DNA from: Corylus avellana | Lineage: Eukaryota; Streptophyta; Magnoliopsida; Fagales; Betulaceae | Assembly (NCBI RefSeq): GCF_901000735.1 | Contig: NC_081544.1 | Location: 31,943,235 to 32,007,234 of the forward strand | Direction: 5' to 3' | DNA length: 64,000 nt | Part shown: piece after piece, positions 1-10,889 of the stretch | How the letters are laid out: each line of letters begins with the position of its first letter | Numbering within the stretch: position 1 is the first letter of the stretch | Notes under the pieces: generated by a model | The model's input: only the letters and a program-made list of their open reading frames with translations | Told to the model about the DNA's origin: nothing | Database searches by the model: none | Position numbers and translations under genes: made by a program

Positions 1-512
1 AAAAATTTTAATTTAAAAATAATATTAAAAAATTAAACAATTTTTTAAAAAAAAAAAACGGAAATTTTTATTTTAATTGAGTTTTAAAAAACAAAAAAAA
101 AAAAAAATCATTTTATTAAACGAAAATTTTATTTTTTAAAAACGTAAATTTTTATTTAAATAAAATTATAAAATAAAAATAAATAAAAAACGAAAATTTT
201 CAATTTTTATATATAAAAAAAAAAATCGAAATTTTTTTTAATTTTTTTCTTATTAAATTGATTTAAAAAATAAATAAAATTTGGCCAACGTTTGGATTTT
301 TTTTTTTTTTTTGTTAATTTTAGGGTTTTTTTCTAGTTTTAGTTTCCTTTGGTTTTTTTTTTTTTTTTTGAATTTTACGGCATGATATCTCCCGTCATTA
401 GGTAACATCGACACCTTTGATACCGTGCGAACATCGTCATTAACGAGTATCAATAATCAGCCGTGAACATCATCAATTGAAGCGCAGAATTGGCGCGATG
501 CTGACTTTCTCC
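1..512. other. AT-rich low-complexity region with a short gene-like fragment
   Basis: Positions 1-370 are almost pure A/T with poly-A and poly-T runs and no credible coding content. Positions 380-506 have balanced composition. Read on the minus strand they give a short, conserved-looking peptide (residues such as ILVNDDVRTVS and LPNDGRYHAVKF) interrupted by one stop. I cannot name a family. It may be the relic of a gene or retroelement. No gene is called here. Confidence 0.4.
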
Positions 513-1420
513 TTAAAAATACAAGTTAGAGTTGTTCGCAATGCCGAGAATGTTGAGCAAAGGGCTTGTAGTGGCAGATTTATGTTTAGTATTGTGTATA
601 GTATATTTGATATGGGAATGCTAGGTGTTTTTCTTGTGTTCTCCTAGTGTCATCTTGATCCTAGGTAGATATTATTTTCTAAAAACCAGGTAAAAGAAAT
701 AAGAGTCAGTTTATTCTTTATTTTTTTTTTAGAAAATAATATACACATAAAATCAAGAGAATACTAAGAAAACACAATGACAATACCTAACATATCCCTA
801 TTTGATATTGTCTCAACTCTAGAGGCTCTAAGTTTGTATAGATGATAGAAATACATTATTAAGGTATAATTAGCATTCGCTTCATATCATTATTTCGAAC
901 TCGTGCCGGATTGCGGCTAAGGAAGTTAACGATTAATTACGCAATCGAGATCCTTGCTTCGAAATGGTTCCACCAAAGACTGTTTTGGTGTTCTTTTTAA
1001 AACAATTATGTATATTATTTATTTTATAAATTTTAGATTTTTTGACTCAATTCCAATAAAATTTGTGTGGTAATCAAACTAAAACTAAAGAATATGATTA
1101 GGAATTCCATTTTAACTCATTGTATTCCAATAATAACTATTCCTTTTTCTAAAGGAATGATCATTTTGTATACATACATGCCCTAAATATTCTTTTAAAA
1201 AAATTTAGCTAAAATAAATGGTGGTGGACTGCCATTTATTATTATTTTATATTATTTTTAGGACATGTGTCGCGATATAAGAGCATATGACGTGGACTGC
1301 CGTTAATTGGGATGGACAAAAATTAATGGAGTTGGTGATTCGGTCTTTTCCAAAATCCGAAGTACTAAATTTGTCATGTTTTAAAATTTAAGAAAAAAAA
1401 TATATATATATATTAAAACT
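513..1420 (+). repeat. Left copy of a 0.9-kb inverted duplication
   Basis: This stretch is repeated in reverse-complement at 7225-8155 with only scattered differences. For example, the block around the NruI-like site at 1270 reappears inverted near 7385. The second copy begins exactly at an N gap, so contig misplacement or misorientation is at least as likely as a real inverted repeat. No coding capacity is apparent. Confidence 0.85.
598..815. mobile_element. Foldback MITE-like hairpin (about 90-bp arms)
   Basis: The arm at about 598-688 pairs with the arm at about 727-815 at roughly 70-75% identity, with a loop of about 38 bp. Both arms contain the motif TATTATTTTCTAAAAA next to the loop. 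The structure is also present in the inverted copy (about 7850-8070). It looks like a short foldback element; a hairpin-RNA source is possible but untested. Confidence 0.5.
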
Positions 1421-1894
1421 CAAGTACCAAAAAAAGTTATTAACCCTATAAATGATGCGTGTCGTTTGTCCAGATCGGAGGAGATACCAAAGATAAGAAC
1501 TACACACCAAGGAATTTATGACACAAGAAAAGTAAGAATTAATTGATGTGGCCTATTTTAACAACATGGTCATTTAAAGCTACTTTAAATTTTTAATAGT
1601 CTGTCCAACGGTGAATAAAGCATGAAATGCTAATGCGTGCAACTACTCCATCTATCATGCATGAACGGATCCAAGCCATTTTCATAGGAAAAAAGAAAAT
1701 TAAAATAATTATAGCCGCTTTGATTGTTAATTTTATTATATTTTTCGCTTTTTTTCAAAATAAAAATATTAACAACTAATTTTAAATTATTTTCACATTT
1801 ATATAATTTTTTTTCCAATAAAAACTAAAAAATACCCTCCAAAAAATATATTTATATTTTTATAGACAAATATTATATGATCATCTCTCTAAGG
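1421..1894. other. Unassigned AT-rich noncoding DNA
   Basis: There is no open frame or repeat family that I can name. A short TA microsatellite lies just before it at about 1402-1411. Nothing gene-like is seen on either strand. Confidence 0.4.
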
Positions 1895-2660
1895 TAATTT
1901 CAAGCCGGCCCATCAACATTTTAAAACCTTAGCCGGCCCTAGGTTTTCTCAGAGAAAAAACTAGACCAGTGGGGAGGAGGGAGCTCCCTTTGCCCTCCCC
2001 CCTACTCCCCAATCTTCTTTCCTCCCCCTCTCTTTCTTGTTTTTTTCCTCTATTTTTTCTGTTTATTTTTTTAGTTTTTTTGGCTAGTCCAGTTGCTCCG
2101 CCCATCTATATGCTTATTTGCACTGTCTCCGTCCACTCTACACTGTGCTGTCCCATTCTTCGCCCCCTTAGAATCGATTGGGCTTTTTGCCTCGATTGGT
2201 GTAATTTTTTTTTTGGTTTTTTATTGCATTTTTGTTTTTTTGTTTTTTTTTTAAATAAGAATTTAACTTCTTCTTAGATCTATTTTCATGAGTGGTATCG
2301 GGGTGAATGTTTTTGTCCTGACCTTTGGGTTGAGGAGGATTAGTTTCGGTGTGAGGGTTTTGCCCTTATGACCAAGAAAATAAATGTTGGGAATTTAGGC
2401 TACCTGTATATTAGATTGAGTCTATATAACTGAAGTTTGAACATGAGTTAGCGGATGTTGAAGTCATAGATATGATTAGATTTTAATATTTTAATATTTG
2501 TTTTTATGATGTTATAATCTTATAGTTTTGACTATGATTTATTAGAACTTTATGTTTTCTGATAATGTAAGGATTTTATACTCTTAAATCTATTTTTCAA
2601 ATAATTAATAAAAAAGACTCCCATAAAAAATCAAAATTTCCAGCCGGCCCTAAATAAGTT
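1895..2660 (+). mobile_element. Dispersed repeat family R1, copy A (unclassified transposon remnant)
   Basis: It is bounded by GCCGGCCCT-like motifs near 1935 and 2641. Internal sequence matches a second copy at about 19075-20120 in the opposite orientation. The shared blocks include the C/T-rich leader (about 2070-2180 against 19600-19740) and the block around 2345-2405 against 19220-19290. A pyrimidine-rich frame runs over 1969-2277 but is low complexity and not believed to be a gene. The element class is unresolved. Confidence 0.55.
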
Positions 2661-4986
2661 CTTTGCTTGAGCCCACTGATTTATATATTAATTGTACAAA
2701 CCACTGCAACATTAGTGAAGGGGTCCCATATTCAGAGATACATATTACGAGGGAGGATACGCAGACATGTAGACAATAATTACTACCAGTACCACGACAA
2801 TACTGGCATGCTTACTACCCCACGTTGTCTTTATGTTTTTTCCTTTTTTCAATACCACACGTTTATTAAACATGTAACTTGTTTATGACCAGAAATTTTT
2901 TTAACTTAAATCTTAATTCTAAAATTATGTGTCAAATTTGCAGGTTGTGGGTTAAATTGTCAACCATAAATTAAGTTAAACTTAAAATTTACTTAAAAAA
3001 AAAATATATTGTATAAATGTATCGACCCGTGAACCCGGTTAACAAGCGAACCCATTTATGTCAAACCTGAACACAACTGGAACCCATTTAACCTAAACCC
3101 TAACTCTAGAATTACATGTCGTGTTCACGAGTTGCAGGTTAAATTGGTAACCCTATTTACGATAGGCTTTTTTAAATAAAATTAAAATTGATCAGAAGAA
3201 AATTAAATTCACTTTATTAAATTTAGGGATAAATTTTGTTAAAATTAAAATATATATATATCTTTCAAGGAATCAACAAACTCCAGATTATAAATTTTGT
3301 TAAAATTAGATAAAAATTTCTCTTTCAAGAGCCAACAAACTCCAGAAAAACTGGAACCGATGGAATGGGTTCTACCTTTCTTCCTTTTCTTTTTGAGAAA
3401 TTCATTAATTAATCTACACCTCCACGTATAAGTTTTATAATCATAACTTCCAAATTTAAAAATTTACAATATCCATATCTTATTTTTCAACTCTTTAAAT
3501 TCACCTCTTTTAGTGCAAGTAAGTTTACCCTTTCTTCCTCTTTATTTATTTATTTATTTTTTATACCTTATTAATTTTTGAAATTAGGATTACAAGTTAC
3601 AATAATATGTTGGGATCACCTGGTATTTCATATTCTTCCATTCATTTTTCATATAATTTTAACTATGAAATCCGTAGAACTCACATCTATATTTGCATGA
3701 ATTCTACATATTTAATAGTTATTATTATTATTATTTTTAAATGATCTGTAAAATACAAAATGGGATCTCTAATATGTAAAGCAGGAAGATAGATGTCTCC
3801 CATAGCTAGAGTTCCATGACTCCATGAGGGACATTAACTGAAAGCTGCTACCATCGGGACAGTAGCCTGACGAAAAACAAAGTGCACTAAAGCCCATCCA
3901 TTTAAAGCATCTTCAATTGTGTTAAACAAAAAAAAAAACCATCTTCAATTGTACACTCTTTCCAAACAAAGTTCGTCATTCTCCCCTGTTTCTGCAAGGT
4001 AAATAATAACGTTCTGGCCTACGTCTGCGTTGAAATAAATAACAAAATAAAAACACACACAAAAAATAAATAAAAATAAAAATAAAAATAAAAACATGTT
4101 CAAGTGTGACGTAAATCCATCATAAAGTCGGCGGGCCCATTACTTCTTGACTTCATGTGTTGGTTTCGGAGTTTCCTTACATATTTATGTGAGGAGTTGA
4201 GTTGAGTAGCCGATTTTGCCTTGTTTAATTAAAAGCCACGCGTAATGATATATACTAAGATTATTCGGTATTTTACTCATCCAAATAGAGTGTAGTTAAT
4301 TAGGACTCTTTAGAAAATAGAAATTCTAATAGAATATCAAACGATCGACCCGATTGCTCGATCAATCGATGATTTTATTGAATGATCGATGCTAGCTAAT
4401 TCGGTATAACTTATAAGGCCTATTTTGTGCACTTTTAGATTTAAGAATGTTTTTAATTAACTTAAATAAGGACTAATGATATTACCTTAATTACATAGAT
4501 TTTGAACTTAGAAACTGTCAAGACGTATACCAAGGAGATCTTCACGACCACGATGAGTAAATGAAGTCGATATGGATATTTGTTATTAATTAAGATTCCA
4601 TATAGCATGATTATTTTATGTATTAAACATGCATACTCACTGCTTACATGAAATACAATTTAAAATTATGTGAACTCTATTTATGTGTAAATAGGAGATG
4701 ATCGAATAAAAGAAAGTCGAATCGTGTGAGTTTTATAAGTGCATGTATATAAAAGACAAAAATTAATTGTATCATATGACATAGCGTGTTATGGATAGAT
4801 AGCATGCAACCATAGGCTTACCATTACATGAGGAAGACCCAATGGTCCATCATTTATTTTTCTGTTGTTTGGCCTTAAATCTAATGGTTTTATAGATGAT
4901 CGACACAATCACGTACGGGTGGTGGTCATAATAAACGGCATTGTTAGTGGTGTGGATCACCCGGAACCATATCTGGTTGAACCACT
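2661..4986. other. Unassigned AT-rich noncoding DNA with small internal duplications
   Basis: No gene is seen. A 55-bp direct duplication lies at about 3231-3285 and 3291-3345 (TCTTTCAAG..CAACAAACTCCAG). A diverged direct repeat involving an AATTAYRTGTC motif lies at about 2890-2980 and 3085-3160. The rest has no recognisable structure. Confidence 0.45.
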
Positions 4987-5269
4987 AGCAATGATGATAT
5001 GCAGCATCAGTGTTATACTAAAAGTCTCACGGGACAACTCAAACTCTATCAAAAAGGTTTTAGGGCTTCAGTAGACACTACATAGTTAAATTAAGACATG
5101 TTTACTTCAATTATCATATATTATATCTATGTTGCATCAGCATGACTTTATGCCTTGTCTTTTGACAAGAAACCCATTGCATGTTATTAACAATGATTTA
5201 TCAATCTTTTTATGGAATAACCAAGTTCACCATATGAAAACATGTTTTTCTTATGCGTCTTTGATGTTA

Positions 5270-6360
5270 TTCAGGATTGTGATTTGACATTTGATGATGT
5301 TTATTACATATTGTTCATGGGCAAGTTAAACTTGATTGATATTAATGGACAATTTTATAGACAATTTGGTAGTGAAATGTGAGAAAATTGATAATTTGTA
5401 CAAGTTACTTGGGAATATAATTACAGATGGAGTTACAACTTCCACTTTAGCATAATCAGATAGTGATGATACAGTTTTGTGGCATACGCGACTTGGCTGT
5501 TTAAGTGTGCACTATAAATTTGAACTTCATAAGATAAATTTGTTAAAATGCGTGAACTCATACAAATCGAGATCCTGGAATTTTATGTATGAAAACCAAC
5601 AAAGAATGAGTTTAAAGGTGATGTCTTATACAAGCAAAAGTGTTGTAAACTATATTAACTTAGATGTTTGGGGATTGGTGACAGTATCTTCAAATGGGGA
5701 TGTATATTATTTTCTCAATTTAATTGATAATTTTTCAATAAAGGCTTGAGATTATTTCATGAAGCACAAGTCAGGGTTTTCATATCTTTAAGCAATGGAA
5801 AGCGTAGGTGGAAAATGAAACTGGAAAAAAAGTAAAGTATTTCCATTATATTAGAGTATAAGGACGCTAAATTTTTGGAGTTATGCAAAGCATAATGAAT
5901 GACTTGTGTGGACTCCACAAGACACTGAAATTGCTGAAATGATGAATAGAAAATTGTTGGAAATGCGAGATGCATAGGTTGAATGCAGGATTGCAAAAGA
6001 GTTTATGGGTTAAGAAAATTAATTATGCGTGCTTCATCACTAACCGATCTTCATTTATAGCAGTTGATTTCATGGTTTACAAAAAAAGTATGGCCAAGGA
6101 AACTCGTTGATTATTCAGTTTTGAAAATATTTAGTTGTCTTGTATAAATTCATGTGAAAATGGGGAGCGGTCGAAATTAGATCAAAAGTCAAGCAAGTGT
6201 ATATCTCTTAGGTTAAAAATTTGTGTGTAAGGGTTATAGGCTATGAGATATGTGGTGTTTGTTAAGGCCTATATGCTAGGAGAATGGGAGTATGAAGAAT
6301 CAACTTACTGACAAAATGAAAACAAGTTGTGGATTGGTGGAGGTGAAGTTTGATGAGCAG
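5270..6360 (+). pseudogene. Decayed Ty1/copia GAG-pre-integrase/integrase fragment, copy 1
   Basis: The frame at 5477-5749 reads like the pre-integrase zinc-knuckle and integrase start of Ty1/copia polyproteins: WHTRLGCLS, then HKINLLK, then YINLDVWG and YYFLNLIDNFS. Downstream, translation continues as MKHKSG and a KVK-containing stretch resembling the integrase core, but frameshifts and stops interrupt it. The zinc-knuckle cysteines are mostly lost. No LTRs are seen around it, so it is a non-autonomous relic. Confidence 0.75.
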
Positions 6361-6363
6361 AGT

Positions 6364-6889
6364 TTACCCTTGGACAGGCTAGACCACTAGGCGAGTGACG
6401 TGCTCGTCTAGGGCCCCTGAATTAATAAAGCCCAAAAAAAAAAAAAAAATTGCCCAAAAATTTTTTTTAATAATTTTTTTTTTTTTGTGTAATTTAAGGC
6501 CCATTTTTTAATTAGGCCTAATTTTTTTTTTTCATAAAAACTTAAGGCCTCTAATCATGATAAGTAAGTAATTTAAAAAATGTCTCAATTTAATAAGGCC
6601 CCAATATAATAAACCCATTGTAAAATAAGATCAATTAACCCAAAAAAGTAAATATTCTTATACTTAAAAATAGCCTTACCTATGCATCTGAAATTATTTG
6701 ATATTAAAATATAATTTTAACCCTACTTAACCACCCACTTTCTTACGATCGACAGCCTCTCCTCTTATCTTCTTTTTTCTCTTTCCTTAGTTTCACTCAA
6801 AACAAAACGTGATGGAGAGAGATGAAGCAAGAGATAGAGAGAAAGGCTAGGCAAGAGAGAGAAACATGTGTATCAATGAGGTATTGATT

Positions 6890-6920
<31 letters not shown>

Positions 6921-7124
6921 TTTTTTTTTTGTAATGTTTATTTTTGTGCTTGATTTTTATGGTGGGTTTTGTATTGGTTTTTGACAAATTTTTTGGTAGG
7001 TTTTGTTTGAAACAGAGGTGTATCAAAGAATCAAGTGAGAAAGTTACTGCCACGGTATATATATATATAATTTTGTATGGGTTCTTGATAATATTTATGG
7101 TGGGTTTTTTTTTTTTTTTTTTGT
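6364..7124 (+). mobile_element. hAT-like remnant, left part (cut by gap)
   Basis: A terminus with CTAGGCGAG and AGGGCCCC-type motifs is followed by poly-A-rich DNA and GGCCCC stretches typical of internally deleted hAT (TTF-type) elements. The complete counterpart, with its other end, is at about 13941-14972. A TAA microsatellite lies at 6893-6920. The class assignment is moderate. Confidence 0.4.
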
Positions 7125-7224
7125 NNNNNNNNNNNNNNNNNNNNNNNNNNNNNNNNNNNNNNNNNNNNNNNNNNNNNNNNNNNNNNNNNNNNNNNNNNNN
7201 NNNNNNNNNNNNNNNNNNNNNNNN
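7125..7224. other. Assembly gap (100 N)
   Basis: Exactly 100 N, the conventional placeholder for a scaffold gap of unknown size. The flanking sequences are duplicated elsewhere in the window. Confidence 0.99.
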
Positions 7225-7232
7225 AGTTTTAA

Positions 7233-7263
<31 letters not shown>

Positions 7264-8155
7264 TTTTCTTAAATTTTAAAACATGACAAATTTAGTACTT
7301 CGGATTTTGGAAAAGACTGAATCACCAACTCCATTAATTTTTGTCCATCCCAATTAACGGCAGTCCACGTCATATGCTCTTATATCGCGACACATGTCCT
7401 AAAAATAATATAAAATAATAATAAATGGCAGTCCATCACCATTTATTTTAGCTAAATTTTTTTAAAAGAATATTTAGGGCATGTATGTATACAAAATGAT
7501 CATTCCTTTAGAAATAGGAATAGTTATTATTGGAATACAATGAGTTAAAATGGAATTCCTAATCATATTCTTTAGTTTTAGTTTGATTACCACACAAATT
7601 TTATTGGAATTGAGTCAAAAAATCTAAAATTTATAAAATAAATAATATACATAATTGTTTTAAAAAGAACACCAAAACAGTCTTTGGTGGAACCATTTCG
7701 AAGCAAGGATCTCGATTGCGTAATTAATCGTTAACTTCCTTAGCCGCAATCCGGCACGAGTTCGAAATAATGATACGAAGCGAATGCTAATTAAGTAATT
7801 ATACCTTAATAATGTATTTCTATCATCTATACAAACTTAGAGCCTCTAGAGTTGAGACAATATCGAATAGGGATATGTTAGGTATTCTCATTGTGTTTTT
7901 CTAGTATCCTCTTGATCTTATGTGTATATTATTTTCTAAAAAAAATAAAAAAAGAAACTGATTCTTATTTCTCTCACCTGGTTTTTAGAAAATAATATTC
8001 ACCTAGAATCAGGATGACACTAGGAGAACACAAGAAAAATACATAGCATTCCCATATCAAATATACTATAGACAATACTAAACATAAATCTGCCACTACA
8101 AGCCCTTTGCTCAACATTCTCAGCATTGCGAACAACTCTAACTTGTATTTTTAAT
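7225..8155 (-). repeat. Right copy of the 0.9-kb inverted duplication
   Basis: This is the reverse complement of 513-1420 with a few percent divergence. It starts exactly at the gap. Its far end coincides with the insertion point of the foldback element at 8156, after which homology to the first copy is lost. Confidence 0.85.
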
Positions 8156-8728
8156 AAGGGTAAATATATCATAAGTCCCTGAGTCAACTTGATAAAACTG
8201 AAAAATTTCTAGTTTTATTTATTTTTTAGACTTTTTACTCATTGGGTTAATCGAAATGCTAAATAAATTCTCACCGTTAAATTTTTGTAACACCCATTAG
8301 TCATAATTAAAACGCACCGTTTTGTCACGTCAGCATAATAATTTTTTTATTAATTTAATTTAAAAATTAAATATTAAAAAAAATTGAATAGGTGGCCAGC
8401 GATGGGGCTGCCACCCTTGGCCACCCCCAACCCCTATGGGGTGGCCGCAAGGGTGGGGTGGGCAAGGGGTGGTTTGCCCCATGCTAGCCACTCCTTCAAT
8501 TTTTTTTTTTTAATATTTAATTTTTAAATTAAATTGATAAAAATTTATTATGCTGACTTGGCAAAACTGTCTGTTTTGATAGGGACTAAAGGGCATTACA
8601 AAAATTTAACGGTGAAAATTTATTTGCCATTTCGATTAATCCAGGGAGTAAAAAGTCTAAAAAAAAAAAACCTATGAATTTTTTTATTTTGACGGGTTGA
8701 CTCATGAACTTATGATATATTTACCCTT
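8156..8728. mobile_element. Foldback MITE, family F1, with TTAAT target duplication
   Basis: The ends are AAGGGTAAATATATC and its reverse complement, and long inverted arms extend about 230 bp inward. The 5-bp sequence TTAAT flanks both sides (8151-8155 and 8729-8733), consistent with a target-site duplication. Between the arms lies a short GC-rich core of GTGGCC/CCACCCC units that contrasts with the AT-rich arms. A relative with similar ends is at about 32569-33461. Confidence 0.75.
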
Positions 8729-8733
8729 TTAAT

Positions 8734-9245
8734 AAATCAGCTAAATTGTAAAACACCGAGATGTTTGATGAGTGAAGAAGTAACTATTTAAGTCAACGAC
8801 TTAGTGAATAGTCCAAGAATGAAACTTAGCCAATGCAATGAGTTTGGATTAATATAAGTAATCAAAAGATTGTATACTCCAAAATTAATATGCATTTTTA
8901 AGAAAACAGTATTGCTCATGTTATTACGCCATTACAGAAAATGAGTATGTTATGAAAATGGTTAGGGCATAGTTTCAAAGACAAGGCATATGATATTTTA
9001 GTGCACAAAAACATGCTAATGAAGTATATATGATACTAATAATAATCATTTGTAACTTATGACCTACCTTCGTTTAATAATCTATTTGACCCTTTAACCC
9101 TTTTTTTGATTGGATTTGTGTGTTCCAAGTGACCTCTGGGTATAACATTGGTGCTCCGGTGAAGCACAATAGCAAGCCACCGTTTGTGGCCCGACTGGGT
9201 TCGACTCTAGGGGATCAACACCACTAACAATACTGCAAAGAATAA
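8734..9245. other. Unassigned DNA with a possible SINE-like segment
   Basis: 8734-9100 shows no coding signal. At about 9115-9230 the composition becomes balanced, and a GGTTCGACTCT motif (9195 region) resembles a tRNA-type B box. A clear A box and tail are missing, so a SINE is only possible. Confidence 0.3.
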
Positions 9246-9378
9246 CCAACATCATAAAAGTGAACCTGTTACAAACTTGCTATTGAATCCAAAGCCAACA
9301 TCATAAAAGTGAACCTGTTACAAACTTGCTATTGAATCCAAAGCCAACATCATAAAAGTGAACCTGTTACAAACTTGT
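9246..9378. repeat. Tandem repeat, 49-bp unit, about 2.7 copies
   Basis: Units start at 9246, 9295 and 9344 with CCAACATCATAAAAGTG and are essentially identical, which indicates a recent expansion. The last copy is truncated after about 34 bp. A poly-T/poly-G tract follows at about 9398-9420. Confidence 0.95.
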
Positions 9379-9589
9379 GAGCCTATACACACCGCATTTT
9401 TTTTTTTTTTTTTGGGGGGGTGGTGGGTGGAAGGGTTTGCCTTGTTCCCAGTGGGGCTTTGAATGGTAATGTGGTGGGTGGTACTCAGTCAAGAACTAGC
9501 ATGGGCCTTGTGCAAGCCCGTTATAATGACCCAAGAACTATTGGGCTTTCCTTAATTTTACTTTTTCAATTCATTTATTTATAAATTAA

Positions 9590-9893
9590 GAGAAATGATA
9601 GAGATACACTTTAAAAACACAACTTTAACTCAATTTTTCTCTTATATTTTTATTTAAAAATAAAAAATAAAAAAATAAAAAATATTTGGTCTTTTTTTAT
9701 TTGGTATTTTAAAAAAATAAAATGGTATTTTTCTTCAAAATGACCATTTAAAAAAAAAAAAAGACAATTTTTCCGAAGAAAAATACCAAATAAAAAAAAA
9801 ACCTCATAGCATATTATTACTTCATAATTTTTTATTTACTTTTTTTTTAAAAAAAATACCAAAATTGAGCCAAAGTTGTGTTTACATCGTTCC
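9590..9893. mobile_element. Palindromic MITE (about 300 bp)
   Basis: The left end (GAGAAATGATAGAGATACAC, then ACACAACTTTAACTC) is mirrored at the right end (GAGCCAAAGTTGTGTTTACATCG). The interior is a near-perfect A/T palindrome containing TATTTTTCTTC and its complement. It resembles the larger element at 36857-37245. Confidence 0.65.
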
Positions 9894-9959
9894 TAGTAAA
9901 TTAACTATCTTTTCCAATTCGTTTGCTTGTCCATTTTCTATTGTAAAACATGTTCAATT

Positions 9960-10219
9960 AGGAAGACGTCACACGTGGCAATACCTTTACTTTCTATATT
10001 CCGCCACGTGGATGCGTCGAACTTCATTTTCCGCCACGTGGATGCCGTCGAATATCATTTTCTTTATTAATTAGCAAAAAGACAATTAACACGATCGGTA
10101 ATTACTCCACAGTGCACAGCTTAAACCCCCACCCCTCTCTCTCTCTCTCTCTCTGAAGGTTTGCTTAAGATTTTGCAACGAGTTCAGAGTAGCTGATTCT
10201 GCAACAAGTTCTCATCGCA
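9960..10219 (+). promoter_or_regulatory. Orphan promoter with G-box cluster and CT-rich leader
   Basis: Two perfect GCCACGTGGATG repeats (about 10003-10014 and 10033-10044) and an ACACGTGGC site (9971-9979) fall within 75 bp. A CT microsatellite (about 10134-10154) and a leader ending at an ATG (10220) follow. This is the arrangement of a plant promoter and 5' UTR. G-boxes bind bZIP and bHLH factors. No complete gene follows, so it may be a beheaded gene start or a pseudogene. Confidence 0.45.
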
Positions 10220-10888
10220 ATGGTAAATTGGATTCCAACTTATCATTGTTTATTGCTTTTATTATGATTAATAATACTTTGAGATTGCTTATTTATTTAT
10301 TAACTGAGTATGGAATTTGGATAAACCAATATTAATTCCATTTTGTGTTTGAGAAAACTAAACATTTAGGTTGAGAGCCGATGTCAAATTCGAGTTACAC
10401 AAGTCGAAATTCTATATTGCTATTTTCGGGGATTATGTGCTTGTTTAAATGTCTCTGGAACGTATCCAGAAGATCAGAAAGTAACAATATTACGTTATAT
10501 CGACAAACTTCCATAATTATTTATGTGGGGTTTTCAAATATCATCAATTATACATGAACCAAATTTATAGATCATGATAATGTATAATTGATGTGCAATA
10601 TATTATATGTGCAATATTCATGAATCAGTATAACTTATCTAAAAGAAGTTTTGCTTTTCGTGAACACTCCCTTATTACCCAACAAAAAGAAAATCTCATC
10701 TCCAAAATTGTTATGCAATTACATTTTTAATGAATCTCTAATTCTTAATTAGGTAAGGTTTAGGAATTGATTTAATCCAAAGGGGTTGTCCCAAGTGGTG
10801 GAGGACTTAGGTCTTAAGGTTTGCTCCTTGACCAGTTATGTGTAAAGAAATTTAAAAAATACGATGCATGAAACCAAAATTTACTCTA
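10220..10888 (+). pseudogene. Possible truncated gene start (ATG directly followed by splice donor)
   Basis: The ATG at 10220-10222 is followed at once by GTAAATTG, a plausible donor, as in genes whose first coding exon is only the start codon. No second exon with recognisable protein similarity is found before the gypsy sequence that starts near 10890, so the rest may have been lost at the gypsy insertion or assembly break. At 10772-10830 a CCCAAGTGGTGGAGGA stretch resembles a SINE head. Function is unknown. Confidence 0.25.
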
Positions 10889-10889
10889 C

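Larger units (their letters stand above)
4987..7124 (+). repeat. Contig-end copy 1 of a 2.1-kb near-identical duplication
   Basis: This block is repeated at 12562-14697 with about a dozen substitutions and a few 1-2 bp indels over 2.1 kb. Copy 1 runs into the first 100-N gap and copy 2 starts at the second 100-N gap. Both ends at gaps plus allele-like divergence point to an unmerged contig overlap or two haplotypes of one locus, not two genomic copies. Confidence 0.85.

Noticed and set aside
253..453. Open frame with poly-lysine tail
   Set aside because: Most of it is translation of poly-T/poly-A. Only the first 28 residues look protein-like, so it is not a gene on its own.
1969..2277. 102-residue membrane-like frame
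   Set aside because: Leucine/phenylalanine content comes from a C/T-rich repeat shared with 19600-19820. It is not a protein gene.
5757..5996. Minus-strand frame inside the copia relic (also at 13330-13569)
   Set aside because: It is antisense to the integrase fragment with no domain; a shadow frame.
9115..9230. tRNA or SINE with GGTTCGACTCT B box
   Set aside because: No cloverleaf, A box or tail could be fitted. Left as a weak possibility within the spacer entry.
9246..9378. CRISPR-like repeat
   Set aside because: The units are contiguous with no variable spacers and lie in plant nuclear DNA; an ordinary tandem repeat.
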